NCBI GenBank assembly: GCA_963770645.1
Contig: CAVYQL010000005.1
Span: 62,001-126,000, forward strand
From: Bog-473 sp963770645
GTDB lineage: Bacteria > Actinomycetota > Acidimicrobiia > Acidimicrobiales > RAAP-2
Length of the DNA: 64,000 nt
Direction of reading: 5' to 3'
Shown in pieces: positions 49,484 through 58,604 of the stretch. Made by a program: the position numbers and the translations under genes. Position 1 is the stretch's first letter. Each line of letters begins with the position of its first letter. A model generated the notes under the pieces. It saw only the letters and a list, made by a program, of their open reading frames with translations, was not told the DNA's origin and made no database searches.

Positions 49484-50731
49484 ATGCCAGAGGCCAATTC
49501 GGCGGTCGACCCTGTGGTCGTGCCCTTCGACCCCTTCGAGCTGAAGGACGTGGTCGGGGGGAACATCCGCGACCCGTATCCCAGGTTGCACGAGTTGTGC
49601 AGGGAATCCCCGGTCCATACCGGACCGATCGACATGGGGGAGGGGGCCGATCTCGCCGACCCCTCCAGGCCGCCACCCGTGACCGTCTTCGGTTTCGAAG
49701 AGGTGGTCCAGGTGCTCCGGGACAACGAGACCTATTCCTCCAACGTCTACACCGACGTGATGGGCCTGGTCATGGGGCGCACCATCCTCGAGATGGACGA
49801 GCCCGAACACCGGATGCACCGGGCCCTGGTCGCGCCGAGCTTCCGGTCCAAGGTGCTCGAGCGGTGGGAGGAGGACCTGGTCGCCCTGGTGGTGAACGAG
49901 CTGATCGACGGCTTCATCGATCGCGGAAGCTCGGACCTGGTGCGGGACATCACCTTCAATTTCCCCGTCCAGGTGATCGCCCGCATCCTCGGGCTGCCCC
50001 TGTCCGACTACCCGAAATTCCAGCGCTGGGCGCTCGAGCTCACAAGCGTGGCGGCCAACTTCGAGCGGGGCATGGCCGCCTCTGCTGCCCTGCGCGACTA
50101 CTTCGTCGACGTGATGGCCGAGCGCCGGGCCACCCCCGGCGACGATCTCATCAGCGACCTCGTGCGCGCCGAGGTCGAGGGCGAGCGCCTGGGCGACGAG
50201 GAGATCTACTCGTTCCTGCGGCTCCTCCTGCCCGCCGGCGTGGAGACGACGTACCGCGCCTCGGGCAGCCTCCTGTTCGCGTTGCTGCACGACCAGGCCC
50301 AGTTCGACGCGTTGTACGAGGACCGCTCGCTCTACCCGCAAGCCTTCGAAGAGGTCGTGCGCTGGGAGCCGCCTGTGACGCTGATCCTGCGACGGGCCGC
50401 ACGCGACACCGAACTGGCGGGTGTGAAGATCGACGAGGGCGCCGACATTGCGCTGATGATCGGCGCGGCCAACCGCGATGAGCGCAAGTACACCGAACCC
50501 GACCGCTACGACATGTTCCGCGAACAGCGCCAGCACGTCGGCTTCGGCTTCGGCGTCCACGTGTGCCTCGGCATGCACCTGGCCCGCATGGAGTCGCGGG
50601 TCGCCATCAACACGCTCTTCGACCGCCTCGGCCCGTTCACGCTGGACTCCGCGGCCGAGCCTCCGCACATTGAGGGGTTTGCCTTCCGCTCGCCGCTCTC
50701 CCTGCCGGTGGTGTTCGCCGCGGGCGGGTAG
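49484..50731 (+). CDS. Cytochrome P450
   Basis: 415 residues from ATG 49484. I-helix: RLLLPAGVETTYRASGSLLF, with Glu in place of the usual acidic Asp of AG-x-D-T-T. K-helix: AFEEVVRWEPPV (E-x-x-R). Heme loop: GFGFGVHVCLGMHLARME with the axial Cys near residue 359. N-terminal motifs are MGRTILEMDEPEHRMHRALV. The overall pattern is that of soluble class I bacterial P450s acting on hydrophobic substrates. A [3Fe-4S] ferredoxin gene follows after 11 bases. The fused dehydrogenase genes behind them suggest that it opens the degradation of a terpenoid-, steroid- or branched-chain compound. Confidence 0.93.
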   Translation: MPEANSAVDPVVVPFDPFELKDVVGGNIRDPYPRLHELCRESPVHTGPIDMGEGADLADPSRPPPVTVFGFEEVVQVLRDNETYSSNVYTDVMGLVMGRTILEMDEPEHRMHRALVAPSFRSKVLERWEEDLVALVVNELIDGFIDRGSSDLVRDITFNFPVQVIARILGLPLSDYPKFQRWALELTSVAANFERGMAASAALRDYFVDVMAERRATPGDDLISDLVRAEVEGERLGDEEIYSFLRLLLPAGVETTYRASGSLLFALLHDQAQFDALYEDRSLYPQAFEEVVRWEPPVTLILRRAARDTELAGVKIDEGADIALMIGAANRDERKYTEPDRYDMFREQRQHVGFGFGVHVCLGMHLARMESRVAINTLFDRLGPFTLDSAAEPPHIEGFAFRSPLSLPVVFAAGG

Positions 50732-50742
50732 GTTCAAGCAGT

Positions 50743-51003
50743 ATGGGCGGCAATGCCGACAACGCCGGCGGGGGTGAACCCGTAGAGATCAAGATCGACA
50801 CGGACCGCTGCATGGGTTCGGGCAACTGCATGTTCTGGGCGCCCGACTCATTCGATCTGTGTGAAGAGGGCTACGCCGTCGTGCTCGATCCGGCGGCCAC
50901 CGACGATGAGCGGCTGCGCATCGCCGCCCAGGGGTGCCCGGTGGGCGCGATCTCCCTGTGGCGCGGCGGTGTCGAGCTGTCGCTGGAGGAGGGCACCAGT
51001 TAG
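50743..51003 (+). CDS. [3Fe-4S]-type ferredoxin, P450 partner
   Basis: 86 residues from ATG 50743. The cluster ligands are in IDTDRCMGSGNCMFWAPDSF (C-x5-C) and AAQGCPVGAISLW (CP). The spacing fits the small P450-reductant ferredoxins of actinobacteria, with three cysteine ligands. An N-terminal extension of about 15 residues is Gly/Asn-rich. Its stop overlaps the start of the fused acyl-CoA dehydrogenase by one base (TAGTG), so P450, ferredoxin and dehydrogenase are one transcription unit. No ferredoxin reductase is nearby. Confidence 0.9.
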   Translation: MGGNADNAGGGEPVEIKIDTDRCMGSGNCMFWAPDSFDLCEEGYAVVLDPAATDDERLRIAAQGCPVGAISLWRGGVELSLEEGTS

Positions 51004-53249
51004 TGCCGATTGCTGTCACAGAGGATCACGAGGCACTGCGTCTGACCGCGCAGCGCTGGGCCCAGACGCACTGTCCCCCCAGCGTGCCGCGGGCAGTGGC
51101 CGAGTTCGACGCCGACGGGTCGTCGGCGGTCTGGGAGAAGATGGCTGCGCAGGGGTGGCTGGGGCTGCACCTGCCCGAGGCCGACGGCGGGCAGGGGTTC
51201 ACCCTGGCCGAACTCGCCGTGGTGCTCGAGGAATTGGGCGCGGCGCTGATGCCGGGCCCGGTGCTGCCCACGCTGCTCGCGTCCGCCGCGCTGGCGCATC
51301 ACCCCGACGCGGACGTGCGGAGGCGGCTGCTACCCGGCCTGGCCGACGGGACGGTGACGGCGGCAGTGGCGCTTGGCCGTTCGACGCTCGCGTCCGTTGC
51401 CGCGGCCGACGGCACGGTGACGCTCAGCGGGGCAGTCCGGCCGGTGCTGGGCGAGCAGGCGGCGGGTGTCGTGCTGGTTCCGGTGGACGGCGGCGAGCGC
51501 TTCGTGGTCCTCGACCGCCAGGGCCAAGGCGCCGGCGCCGGCGCGCAGGTCGTGTTGTCGTCGCTCGCCGCGCTCGACGGCACCCGCAGCGTCGTGAGCA
51601 TCGAGCTCCCTGCCGGCGGTCTCGCCGTGCCCCCCGCCGAACAGGTCTGGGTGTCCGGCAACCAGGTGCGCGCGCTCGCCCTCGCGCTGGCCGCGGCGGA
51701 GAGCGCCGGGCTGGCCCGGTGGTGTCTGGAGACGGCGTCTGACTACGCCAAGGTGCGCGTGCAGTTCGGGCGGCCCATCGGCCAGTTCCAGGCCGTCAAG
51801 CACGCGCTCGCCGACATGCTGGTGGCCGTCGAGCAGTGCGCCGCGGTGGCGTGGGACGCGGCGGCGGCGTGGAGTGAGGAGGATGCGTCGCACGACGGCG
51901 AGAGGGTGCTCAGCGCCCGCATCGCCGGTGCGGTGGCGCTCGATGCGGCCGCCCACTGCGCCAAGCAGTGCATCCAGATCCTCGGTGGCATCGGGTTCAC
52001 CTGGGAGCACGACGCGCACTTCTACCTGAAGCGGGCCATGGCGAACCTGCAGCTCCTTGCCGGCGGCGATGTCGGTGCGCTCGAGGACGACGTGGCGGCG
52101 CTGGCGGTGGCCGGCGCGCGCCGCAACCTGGCCTCGGACCTGCCCGAGGAAGCCGAGTCGCTGCGCGAGGAGATCCGCGCTCTGGTGGCCGTGGTCGCTG
52201 CCACGCCTGCCGACGAGCAGCGCGCCGCCATGGCGGAAGCGGGCTTGATCATGCCGCACTGGCCAGCGCCGTGGGGCAGGGGAGCCTCGCCGCTCGAGCA
52301 GCTCGTGATCGACGAGGAGCTGGCGGCCGTCGGTGTGGCGCGGCCGCATCTCGCCGTGGGCGCCTGGGCGCTCCCGACCCTCATCGCGCACGGCACGCCC
52401 GAGCAGCAGGAGCGCTGGGTACGGCCAACACTGCTCGGGAAGCTCAACTGGTGCCAGCTCTTCAGCGAGCCGGGTGCAGGATCAGACCTGGCTGCGTTGA
52501 GCACCAGAGCCGAACAGGTGGAGGGCGGTTACATCCTCAACGGCCAGAAGGTGTGGACATCGCTGGCGCAGATCGCCGACTTCGGCATCTGCCTCGCCCG
52601 CACCGACCCCGACGCGCCCAAGCACGCCGGCATCACCTACTTCGTCGTCGACATGCACGCCGAGGGGATCGACATCCGGCCGCTGCGCGAGCTCACCGGC
52701 GCGGCGATGTTCAACGAGGTCTTCTTCAACGACGTCTTCGTCCCCGACGACGCGGTCGTCGGCGCGCGGGGCGACGGATGGCGCATCGGGCGGACCACGC
52801 TGGCGAACGAGCGCGTCTCCATGTCCTCGGGTGCCTCGTTCGGCAACGGCGTGGAGTCGCTGATCAGGACGGTGGCGTCGCGCCGCGAGCGCGGTGAGCC
52901 GTTGCCGCCGAGCCTCGAGACGCGGCTCGGGCATCTGATCGCCGAGGCACAGTCGGTAGCGCTGCTCGGTCATCGCGCCACGCTGCGCACGTTGTCGGGT
53001 GTCGACCCCGGCAGCGGCTCGAGCGTGCGCAAGCTGCTCGGCGTGGAGCACGAGCAGCGGGTGCAGGAAATGGGGATGGCCCTCTACGGGGCCGACGGCG
53101 CAGTGCTCGACGGCAAGGCGCAGCGATGGGAGGAGGGCTTCCTCTCGACGCGCTGCCTCACCATCGCGGGCGGCACGAGCGAAGTCCAGCGCAATGTCAT
53201 CGCGGAGCGCATCCTCGGCCAGCCCCGCGACCCGGAACCGGGCTCCTGA
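51003..53249 (+). CDS. Fused double acyl-CoA dehydrogenase
   Basis: 748 residues from GTG 51003. Two complete acyl-CoA dehydrogenase units lie in tandem. The first (about residues 1-350) ends in the small-subunit pattern FQAVKHALADMLVAVEQCAA and QILGGIGFTWEHDAHFYLKR. The second (about 370-748) has WCQLFSEPGAGSDLAALSTR, ILNGQKVWTSLAQIADFGIC and CLTIAGGTSEVQRNVIAERI. Mycobacterial FadE34 has this fused form for steroid side-chain CoA esters, where most others are alpha2-beta2 heterotetramers. It is the third gene of the P450 operon, and another dehydrogenase follows after four bases. The substrate is probably a branched or steroid-type acyl-CoA; this is inference from architecture and neighbours. 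Confidence 0.9.
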   Translation: MPIAVTEDHEALRLTAQRWAQTHCPPSVPRAVAEFDADGSSAVWEKMAAQGWLGLHLPEADGGQGFTLAELAVVLEELGAALMPGPVLPTLLASAALAHHPDADVRRRLLPGLADGTVTAAVALGRSTLASVAAADGTVTLSGAVRPVLGEQAAGVVLVPVDGGERFVVLDRQGQGAGAGAQVVLSSLAALDGTRSVVSIELPAGGLAVPPAEQVWVSGNQVRALALALAAAESAGLARWCLETASDYAKVRVQFGRPIGQFQAVKHALADMLVAVEQCAAVAWDAAAAWSEEDASHDGERVLSARIAGAVALDAAAHCAKQCIQILGGIGFTWEHDAHFYLKRAMANLQLLAGGDVGALEDDVAALAVAGARRNLASDLPEEAESLREEIRALVAVVAATPADEQRAAMAEAGLIMPHWPAPWGRGASPLEQLVIDEELAAVGVARPHLAVGAWALPTLIAHGTPEQQERWVRPTLLGKLNWCQLFSEPGAGSDLAALSTRAEQVEGGYILNGQKVWTSLAQIADFGICLARTDPDAPKHAGITYFVVDMHAEGIDIRPLRELTGAAMFNEVFFNDVFVPDDAVVGARGDGWRIGRTTLANERVSMSSGASFGNGVESLIRTVASRRERGEPLPPSLETRLGHLIAEAQSVALLGHRATLRTLSGVDPGSGSSVRKLLGVEHEQRVQEMGMALYGADGAVLDGKAQRWEEGFLSTRCLTIAGGTSEVQRNVIAERILGQPRDPEPGS

Positions 53250-53253
53250 CGCC

Positions 53254-54513
53254 ATGCGACTCGAATCCGACGAGCACCTCACGGAATTCCGCCGCGAGTT
53301 CGAGGCGTGGCTGGACGAGCACCTGCCCTCGGCCGAGGCGGCGCGCGCCGAGGTACGCCGGAGCTCGTCGCATCTGCCCGAGTGGGCGAGGAACTTCCAG
53401 CGCGAGCTGTTCGAAGCGGGCTACCTCGTGCCGGGCTGGCCACCGGAACTCGGGGGCCGCAACGCGACGCCCGAGGAGCAGATGGAGTACTTCGAGGTGA
53501 TCGCGACCCGGCAGGTGCCGCGGTCGCTCAACCCACAGGGCCTGTCCATCTGTGCCGCCTCCATCGTCGAGTTCGGGACCGACGAGCAGAAGGAGCGCTA
53601 CGTCATCCCGACGCTCAAGGGCGAGATCACGTGGTGCCTCGGCATGAGCGAGCCCAACGCCGGCAGCGACCTGGCGTCGCTTGCCACCAAGGCCGAGCGG
53701 CACGACGGCGTGTTCGTGGTGAACGGCCAGAAGGTATGGACGTCGGGCGCCCACGAGGCCGACTTCTGTATGTGCTTCGTGCGCACCGATCCGGACGCAC
53801 CGAAGCACCGCGGCATCAGCGTGCTGATCATCGACATGCGCACGCCGGGCATCAGCTGCCGGCCCCTTCCGGAACTGACCAACCCCGACCACGCCGACTT
53901 CAACGAGGTGTTCTTCACCGACGTCGAAGTGCCCGAGGAGAACCTGCTGGGAGAGCTCAATCACGGGTGGCGGGTCAGTCAGGGATCGCTGAGCCACGAG
54001 CGCGGAATGCTCTGGATCATGAACGTGGCGAAGATGGAGCGCACGCTGCGCGGCCTCGTCCGCCTGTCCCGGCGACCCGACGGAAACGGGGGGACCCTCG
54101 GCGACGACCCGCGGCTCGCCGAGGCGATCGGGAAGCTCGTCACGGACACGGTCGCCATGCGGTGCCTCGGCTACCGGGGGTTCGCCAAGGCGTCTCGCGG
54201 CGAGATGTCGCCTGAACACGTGGTGCTGAAGCTCTTCTCGAGCGAGGCCGAACAGCGCGCCTGCCTGCTCGGTCGCGAGGCACTGGGTCTCGATGGTCTC
54301 GATCTGGACGGCCCCGGTCCCAACCGTTTCACCAAATGGGACCTCGCCCACTTCGATCCCGGCACGGAGTTCCAGATGGCGATGGGCGCCTTCTACGACG
54401 GTGCCTGGGCGGTCCAATACCTGCGGTCGTTCTCGGGCACGATCGCGGGGGGCACCTCGGAGATCCAGCGCAACATCGTGGCCGAGCGCGTCCTGGGCCT
54501 GCCCCGGGGCTGA
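53254..54513 (+). CDS. Acyl-CoA dehydrogenase
   Basis: 419 residues from ATG 53254, four bases after the fused dehydrogenase. It starts MRLESDEHLTEFRREFEAWL. The FAD region is WCLGMSEPNAGSDLASLATK and VNGQKVWTSGAHEADFCMCF. The acyl region is SQGSLSHERGMLWIMN. The C-terminus is LRSFSGTIAGGTSEIQRNIV, lacking the YEGT base of short-chain enzymes. It is a stand-alone large-subunit type, the last gene of the P450-ferredoxin-dehydrogenase operon. It probably works on a different acyl length or stereo-position from the fused enzyme. Confidence 0.9.
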   Translation: MRLESDEHLTEFRREFEAWLDEHLPSAEAARAEVRRSSSHLPEWARNFQRELFEAGYLVPGWPPELGGRNATPEEQMEYFEVIATRQVPRSLNPQGLSICAASIVEFGTDEQKERYVIPTLKGEITWCLGMSEPNAGSDLASLATKAERHDGVFVVNGQKVWTSGAHEADFCMCFVRTDPDAPKHRGISVLIIDMRTPGISCRPLPELTNPDHADFNEVFFTDVEVPEENLLGELNHGWRVSQGSLSHERGMLWIMNVAKMERTLRGLVRLSRRPDGNGGTLGDDPRLAEAIGKLVTDTVAMRCLGYRGFAKASRGEMSPEHVVLKLFSSEAEQRACLLGREALGLDGLDLDGPGPNRFTKWDLAHFDPGTEFQMAMGAFYDGAWAVQYLRSFSGTIAGGTSEIQRNIVAERVLGLPRG

Positions 54514-54979
54514 GGGCCCAGAGGCGGCCCGCGAGCGGCGCCCGGGTGCGCTGCGCCACTGCCGGGCCCAGAGTTGTGCACGCGTTGACATACCGCTGAC
54601 CAAGCGCTGACGGACCGCTGACGGACCGGCGACGACCCGGACCGCCGCACGCGAGCGCGAGCACGGGGTTGCGAGTCCGTCACGATGCCGTTGCGGCTCT
54701 GTTGGGCAACCGAGGAGTTGTACGCGCGACCACCCCCGTGCGACCAGGCGACTGATCCTGACATCGTGCGCGCCTGCGGGCGCGGGTGGCGATCGCACAT
54801 GGTTGCGGGCGGGCGCGAAACGGTCGAGACAACTTTTGGACAACAACGCCCCGCCTTTGCGCGCACCCCGGCCGACCAGCGCATGCGCGCGGCAATTAGT
54901 CCAATAGTCCCATTCAATTCGCGCAGGGCCTTCCCCATACTGACCGATCTAAAGAGGAGTCAAGAGGGGGGAAGACAAC
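54514..54979. other. Long upstream region of the exported CAP-repeat protein gene
   Basis: 466 bases with no supported gene. Near 54590-54630 a short repeat of CGCTGAC(GGAC) occurs four times. The 100 bases before 54980 are relatively AT-rich, with GAGGAG and GAGGGGGG segments close to the GTG. A structured leader is possible, but I cannot fold a known riboswitch by eye. Confidence 0.4.
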
Positions 54980-56467
54980 GTGCATGGCAATGCCCGTCGT
55001 CGAATCGCGACACTTCTGCTGCCGGTCGGCGCACTCATCATGAGCTTCACAGGGGCGGGGCTCTCGAGCGGGCCGGCGGCGGCCTCTGGGATCCTGCCTC
55101 CGGCGAACCCGCCAGCGAACATCTCGCCGGACAGCGCCGATTGGCTCACGGCCATCAACAACGCCCGGGCACAAGAGGGCGTGGGCGCGATGGACGTCTC
55201 CGAGGCGACGCTCGGGGCGCTGCCGGTGAACCAGCAGGTCTTCACTGTCATCAACGACGAGCGCGTCGACCGCGGCCTGCCGCCCATCGACTACCTCACG
55301 ACGCAGCTCGACACTGACGCGCAGAGCGGTGCCAACGCGGGCAGCGACCCCTCGTTCCCCCCCGGTGTGAGCGGTGGCGCGCCCATCACCTATGGCGGCT
55401 CCATCTGGGCGGGCGGCCTGACGTCGGTGCTGGAAGCCGACTACTACTGGATGTACGACGACGGCTGGAGCGGCACGTCGACCACCAACGACGCCTGCAC
55501 GTCCGCCAGCTCTCCGGGGTGCTGGGGACACCGTGACATCATCTTGCACTCGTTCCCGGGCTGCCCCTCGGGCCCGCCGGTCCTCTCCATGGGAGCCGCC
55601 TCCTCACAGAGTGGGTACGCGGGCGGATCGATCGCCGCCATTGTGGTGAGCACGTGCTCTGCCCCCACCGACGTCATCGCGTCGTGGGGCCAGGTGGCGT
55701 CGACGATCGAGTCGGCATCGAGGACAGTCGGCATCGCGCCCTTGAGCAACGGAACCGGTTACTGGGAGGTCGAGGCGAACGGAACCGTGGCCGCCTTCGG
55801 CTCCGCGCAGAACTTCGGCTCGCTGAGCGGCCCGCTCAACGCGCCGATCGTCGGCATGGCGTCGGCGCCGAACGGCGGCGGGTACTGGCTCGTGGCTTCC
55901 GACGGCGGCATCTTCAGCTTCGGTGACGCCGGTTTCTACGGCTCGACGGGCTCGCTGAAACTGAACAAGCCGGTCGTCGGCATGACGCCGACCCACGACG
56001 GCAAGGGGTACTGGCTCGTGGCCTCCGACGGCGGCATCTTCAGCTTCGGTGACGCCGGTTTCTACGGCTCCATGGGCGGTCACGTGCTGAACCAGCCCGT
56101 CGTCGGCATCGCCTCCGACCCGGCGAGCGGCGGCTACTGGGAGGTCGCGGCCGACGGCGGCATCTTCAGCTACGACGCACCGTTCTTCGGCAGCACGGGC
56201 AGCCTCGCGCTGAACAAGCCAATCGTGGGCATGGAGTCCTCGCCCAACGGGCAGGGGTACCGGTTCGTGGCCTCCGACGGCGGCATCTTCAGCTTCGGCC
56301 AGGCTCCCTTCGACGGATCGACGGGCGACTTGACGCTCGTGGCGCCGGTCGTGGGCATGGCGGCAGAGAACGCCACCAACGGCTACTGGCTGGCCGCGGC
56401 CGACGGCGGCATCTTCACCTTCGGCGGTGCCCCCTACATGGGTCGCCTGGTCAGCTCCGCCGGCTAG
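54980..56467 (+). CDS. Secreted CAP-like protein with Acidimicrobiia-type beta repeats
   Basis: 495 residues from GTG 54980, preceded by GAGGGGGG. The signal peptide is IATLLLPVGALIMSFTGAGL. An N-terminal part of about 220 residues has CAP-like features: LTAINNARAQEGVGAMDVSE, FTVINDERVDRGLPPIDYLT and GCWGHRDIILHSFPGC, with His/Arg in GHRD and disulphide cysteines. Five to six repeats of about 42 residues follow, with GYWLVASDGGIFSFGDAGFY, STG and LNKPVVGM as core. Repeats of this kind are frequent in Acidimicrobiia exported proteins and are predicted beta-propeller or beta-helix modules. The role is unknown; cell-surface adhesion or cell-wall binding is possible. Confidence 0.82.
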   Translation: MHGNARRRIATLLLPVGALIMSFTGAGLSSGPAAASGILPPANPPANISPDSADWLTAINNARAQEGVGAMDVSEATLGALPVNQQVFTVINDERVDRGLPPIDYLTTQLDTDAQSGANAGSDPSFPPGVSGGAPITYGGSIWAGGLTSVLEADYYWMYDDGWSGTSTTNDACTSASSPGCWGHRDIILHSFPGCPSGPPVLSMGAASSQSGYAGGSIAAIVVSTCSAPTDVIASWGQVASTIESASRTVGIAPLSNGTGYWEVEANGTVAAFGSAQNFGSLSGPLNAPIVGMASAPNGGGYWLVASDGGIFSFGDAGFYGSTGSLKLNKPVVGMTPTHDGKGYWLVASDGGIFSFGDAGFYGSMGGHVLNQPVVGIASDPASGGYWEVAADGGIFSYDAPFFGSTGSLALNKPIVGMESSPNGQGYRFVASDGGIFSFGQAPFDGSTGDLTLVAPVVGMAAENATNGYWLAAADGGIFTFGGAPYMGRLVSSAG

Positions 56468-56499
56468 GAGCGACGCGAGCGGTCGCGGCGGCGGCGGCT

Positions 56500-57756
56500 T
56501 CAGACGATGCCGCGCGCGGTCAGATCGGCGAGCTCGGCTTCGCTGATCCCCACCAGCCCGCACCACACCTCGTGGTTGTGCTCGCCCAGGCGAGGCGCGC
56601 CGGAGGGGACGGGGCTCGGGTGCTTGGCCAGACGCGGGAACGGTGCCTGCTGGCGCACCGGCCCGATAACGGGGTCTTCGACCGAGACCAGGTCACCTCG
56701 TTCGGCCATATGGGGGTCGGCGAAGATGTCGGCCGCGCTGTAGGCGGTGCCGACGGGCACGTCGTGCTCGACACAGCGGGCGGTGATCTCCGAGGCAGTC
56801 AGGCTCGACGTCCACTCCGCCACCAGGCCGTTGATCTCGTCGCCGTGTGCGCCGCGCTGGGCAAGGTTGGCGAAGCGCGGGTCGTCGGTCAGCTCGGGCC
56901 GCCCCATCGCGGCACAGAGCCGCGCGAAGTTGGCGTCGGATCCCGCCACGATGCAGATGAAGACGCCGTCCGCGGTGGGGTAGTTGTCGAGCGGGGCCGA
57001 GTGCGAGAGTCGGTTGCCCTCGCGCTGGCGGACGATGCCGAGCTTGTCGTAGCCGGCCAGCGTCCATTCCAAGATGCGCAGGATGGACGCGTACAGCGGC
57101 GCGTCGATGACCTCGCCGCCGGGTTCGCCGGACTCCTTGCCGGCGCCGGACCCGGCCGCGCCGGCCCCCCGCCCGATGTCGCGCCCGTAGAGCGCGGACA
57201 CGGCGGCGAACGCTGCGAAGACGCCGGTCAGGTAGTCCGACACAGTCACCCCCGGCCGCACGGGCGGGCGATCGGGCTCGCCCGTCAGGTGCAGCAGCCC
57301 GCCGAAGGCGATGCCCAGGCGGTCGAGGCCCGGCCTCGGCGCGTAGGGGCCCGACTGCCCGAAGACGCTGATGCGGACGTAGACGAGGTCGTCGGCCAGG
57401 TCCTCGGGCCCGAGGCCCCAGCGCTCCATGGTGCCGGGCCGGAAGTTCTCGCACAGCACGTCTGCTCTCGCCATCAGCTTCCCGAAGAGCTCCTTGCCCT
57501 CGGGCTGGCGCAGGTCACAGGTGACGCCGCGCCGACCGCGCCCCTCCACGGCCCACGACAGCGAGTAGCCGGGTCCGTCCCCGACGGGGACGAAGGGGCC
57601 CATGGTGCGCATGAAGTCGCCGGCACCGGGCAGCTCGACCTTGATCACGTCGGCGCCCAGCTCGCCGAGCAGACCGGCACAGAAAGGGGCGGAGATGCGC
57701 GTGCCGACGTCGACGACGCGGATGCCCTCGAGAGGGCCCCGTTGCTTCTCGCTCAT
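56500..57756 (-). CDS. CaiB/BaiF-type CoA transferase
   Basis: 418 residues from ATG 57756. Family motifs are GIRVVDVGTRISAPFCAGLL, GELGADVIKVELPGAGDFMR, RGVTCDLRQPEGKELFGKLM (with the catalytic Asp equivalent) and CENFRPGTMERWGLGPEDL. LYASILRILEW and RLGEHNHEVWCGLVGISEAE follow. The enzyme moves CoA between acyl groups via a mixed anhydride with Asp. It overlaps the upstream enoyl-CoA hydratase gene by four bases and is the third gene of the minus-strand operon that starts at 59838. It would activate or recycle the acyl-CoA substrate of that pathway. Confidence 0.9.
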   Translation of the reverse strand: MSEKQRGPLEGIRVVDVGTRISAPFCAGLLGELGADVIKVELPGAGDFMRTMGPFVPVGDGPGYSLSWAVEGRGRRGVTCDLRQPEGKELFGKLMARADVLCENFRPGTMERWGLGPEDLADDLVYVRISVFGQSGPYAPRPGLDRLGIAFGGLLHLTGEPDRPPVRPGVTVSDYLTGVFAAFAAVSALYGRDIGRGAGAAGSGAGKESGEPGGEVIDAPLYASILRILEWTLAGYDKLGIVRQREGNRLSHSAPLDNYPTADGVFICIVAGSDANFARLCAAMGRPELTDDPRFANLAQRGAHGDEINGLVAEWTSSLTASEITARCVEHDVPVGTAYSAADIFADPHMAERGDLVSVEDPVIGPVRQQAPFPRLAKHPSPVPSGAPRLGEHNHEVWCGLVGISEAELADLTARGIV

Positions 57757-58604
57757 GCCTTCGGCTTCGCCTGGCCCGCGTCCATCTCGGCCTTGACCTC
57801 CTTCATGGAGCCCTTGGCCTTGCGCGCCGCCAGCGCGTCGAGCGCCGTGGCGGTGTTGTGGACCCAGTGGTGGGCCATGAAGTGGTACTTCAGTGCGTCG
57901 CGCTTACCCATCAGCGTGCCGGTCTGGTTCAGCGTGTCCTTGACCGTCTGTGCCGTCACGGCGGGGACCAGCGCGATCCGATCGGCGAGCTCGCGGGCCC
58001 GCTCCGCCAGCTCGGCCCGCGGCACGACGCGGTTGACCAGCCCGAGACGCCAGGCCTCCTGCGCGTCGATGGTCTCGCCGGTGAGGAGGAACTCCTTGGC
58101 CTTGCGGATCCCGAGCTCCCAGGGCTCGACCAGCAGCTCGACGCCGGCGCCCGTGAGCCGGAGCACCGGGTTCGAAAAGACGGCGTCGTCGGCTGCGACG
58201 ATCAGGTCACACATGGCGGCAAGCATCAGGCCCGCGGCGACGCAGCTGCCCTGCACGGCCGCAATGGTCGGCTTGCGGAAGTCGTGGATCCGCATGCAGC
58301 GGTCGAAGTACATCGTCTTCTCGTGCTGGAACTTGCCCTCTGGGGTCTCACGCAGGGCCACCCAGGGGTCCGCCCCATCGCCGCTGACGATCGCCTTGAG
58401 GTCGTGGCCCGAGGAGAAGTGCTTGCCGGCACCGGCGAGGATCACGACGCGCACGTCGTCGTCCGCGTCCGCCAGGTCGAGTGCGGCGTCGATCTCGTCG
58501 ATGAGCCGGGAGTCCTGCGCGTTGGCCAGCTCGGGACGGTTCATGGTGATCGTCGCCACCGGGCCGTCCTGCTCGTAGGTAATCGCATCGAAGTGTTCTG
58601 CCAT
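57753..58604 (-). CDS. Enoyl-CoA hydratase/isomerase (crotonase) family protein
   Basis: 283 residues from ATG 58604 with AGAGAGG upstream; a longer frame to 58661 is not needed. Motifs are ATITMNRPELANAQDSRLID, VVILAGAGKHFSSGHDLKAI (oxyanion hole), QGSCVAAGLMLAAMCDLIVA and VFSNPVLRLTGAGVELLVEP. The hydratase glutamates are not clearly placed in the second motif, so other crotonase reactions are possible. It lies second in the minus-strand operon, and the dehydrogenase frame before it runs past its start. It is a step of the same beta-oxidation-like pathway. Confidence 0.88.
   Translation of the reverse strand: MAEHFDAITYEQDGPVATITMNRPELANAQDSRLIDEIDAALDLADADDDVRVVILAGAGKHFSSGHDLKAIVSGDGADPWVALRETPEGKFQHEKTMYFDRCMRIHDFRKPTIAAVQGSCVAAGLMLAAMCDLIVAADDAVFSNPVLRLTGAGVELLVEPWELGIRKAKEFLLTGETIDAQEAWRLGLVNRVVPRAELAERARELADRIALVPAVTAQTVKDTLNQTGTLMGKRDALKYHFMAHHWVHNTATALDALAARKAKGSMKEVKAEMDAGQAKPKA

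Noticed and set aside
56572..58578. Very long plus-strand open frame opposite the CoA transferase and hydratase
   Set aside because: It is antisense to two well-conserved enzymes and has no motif of its own. Codon-position G+C bias explains its length.
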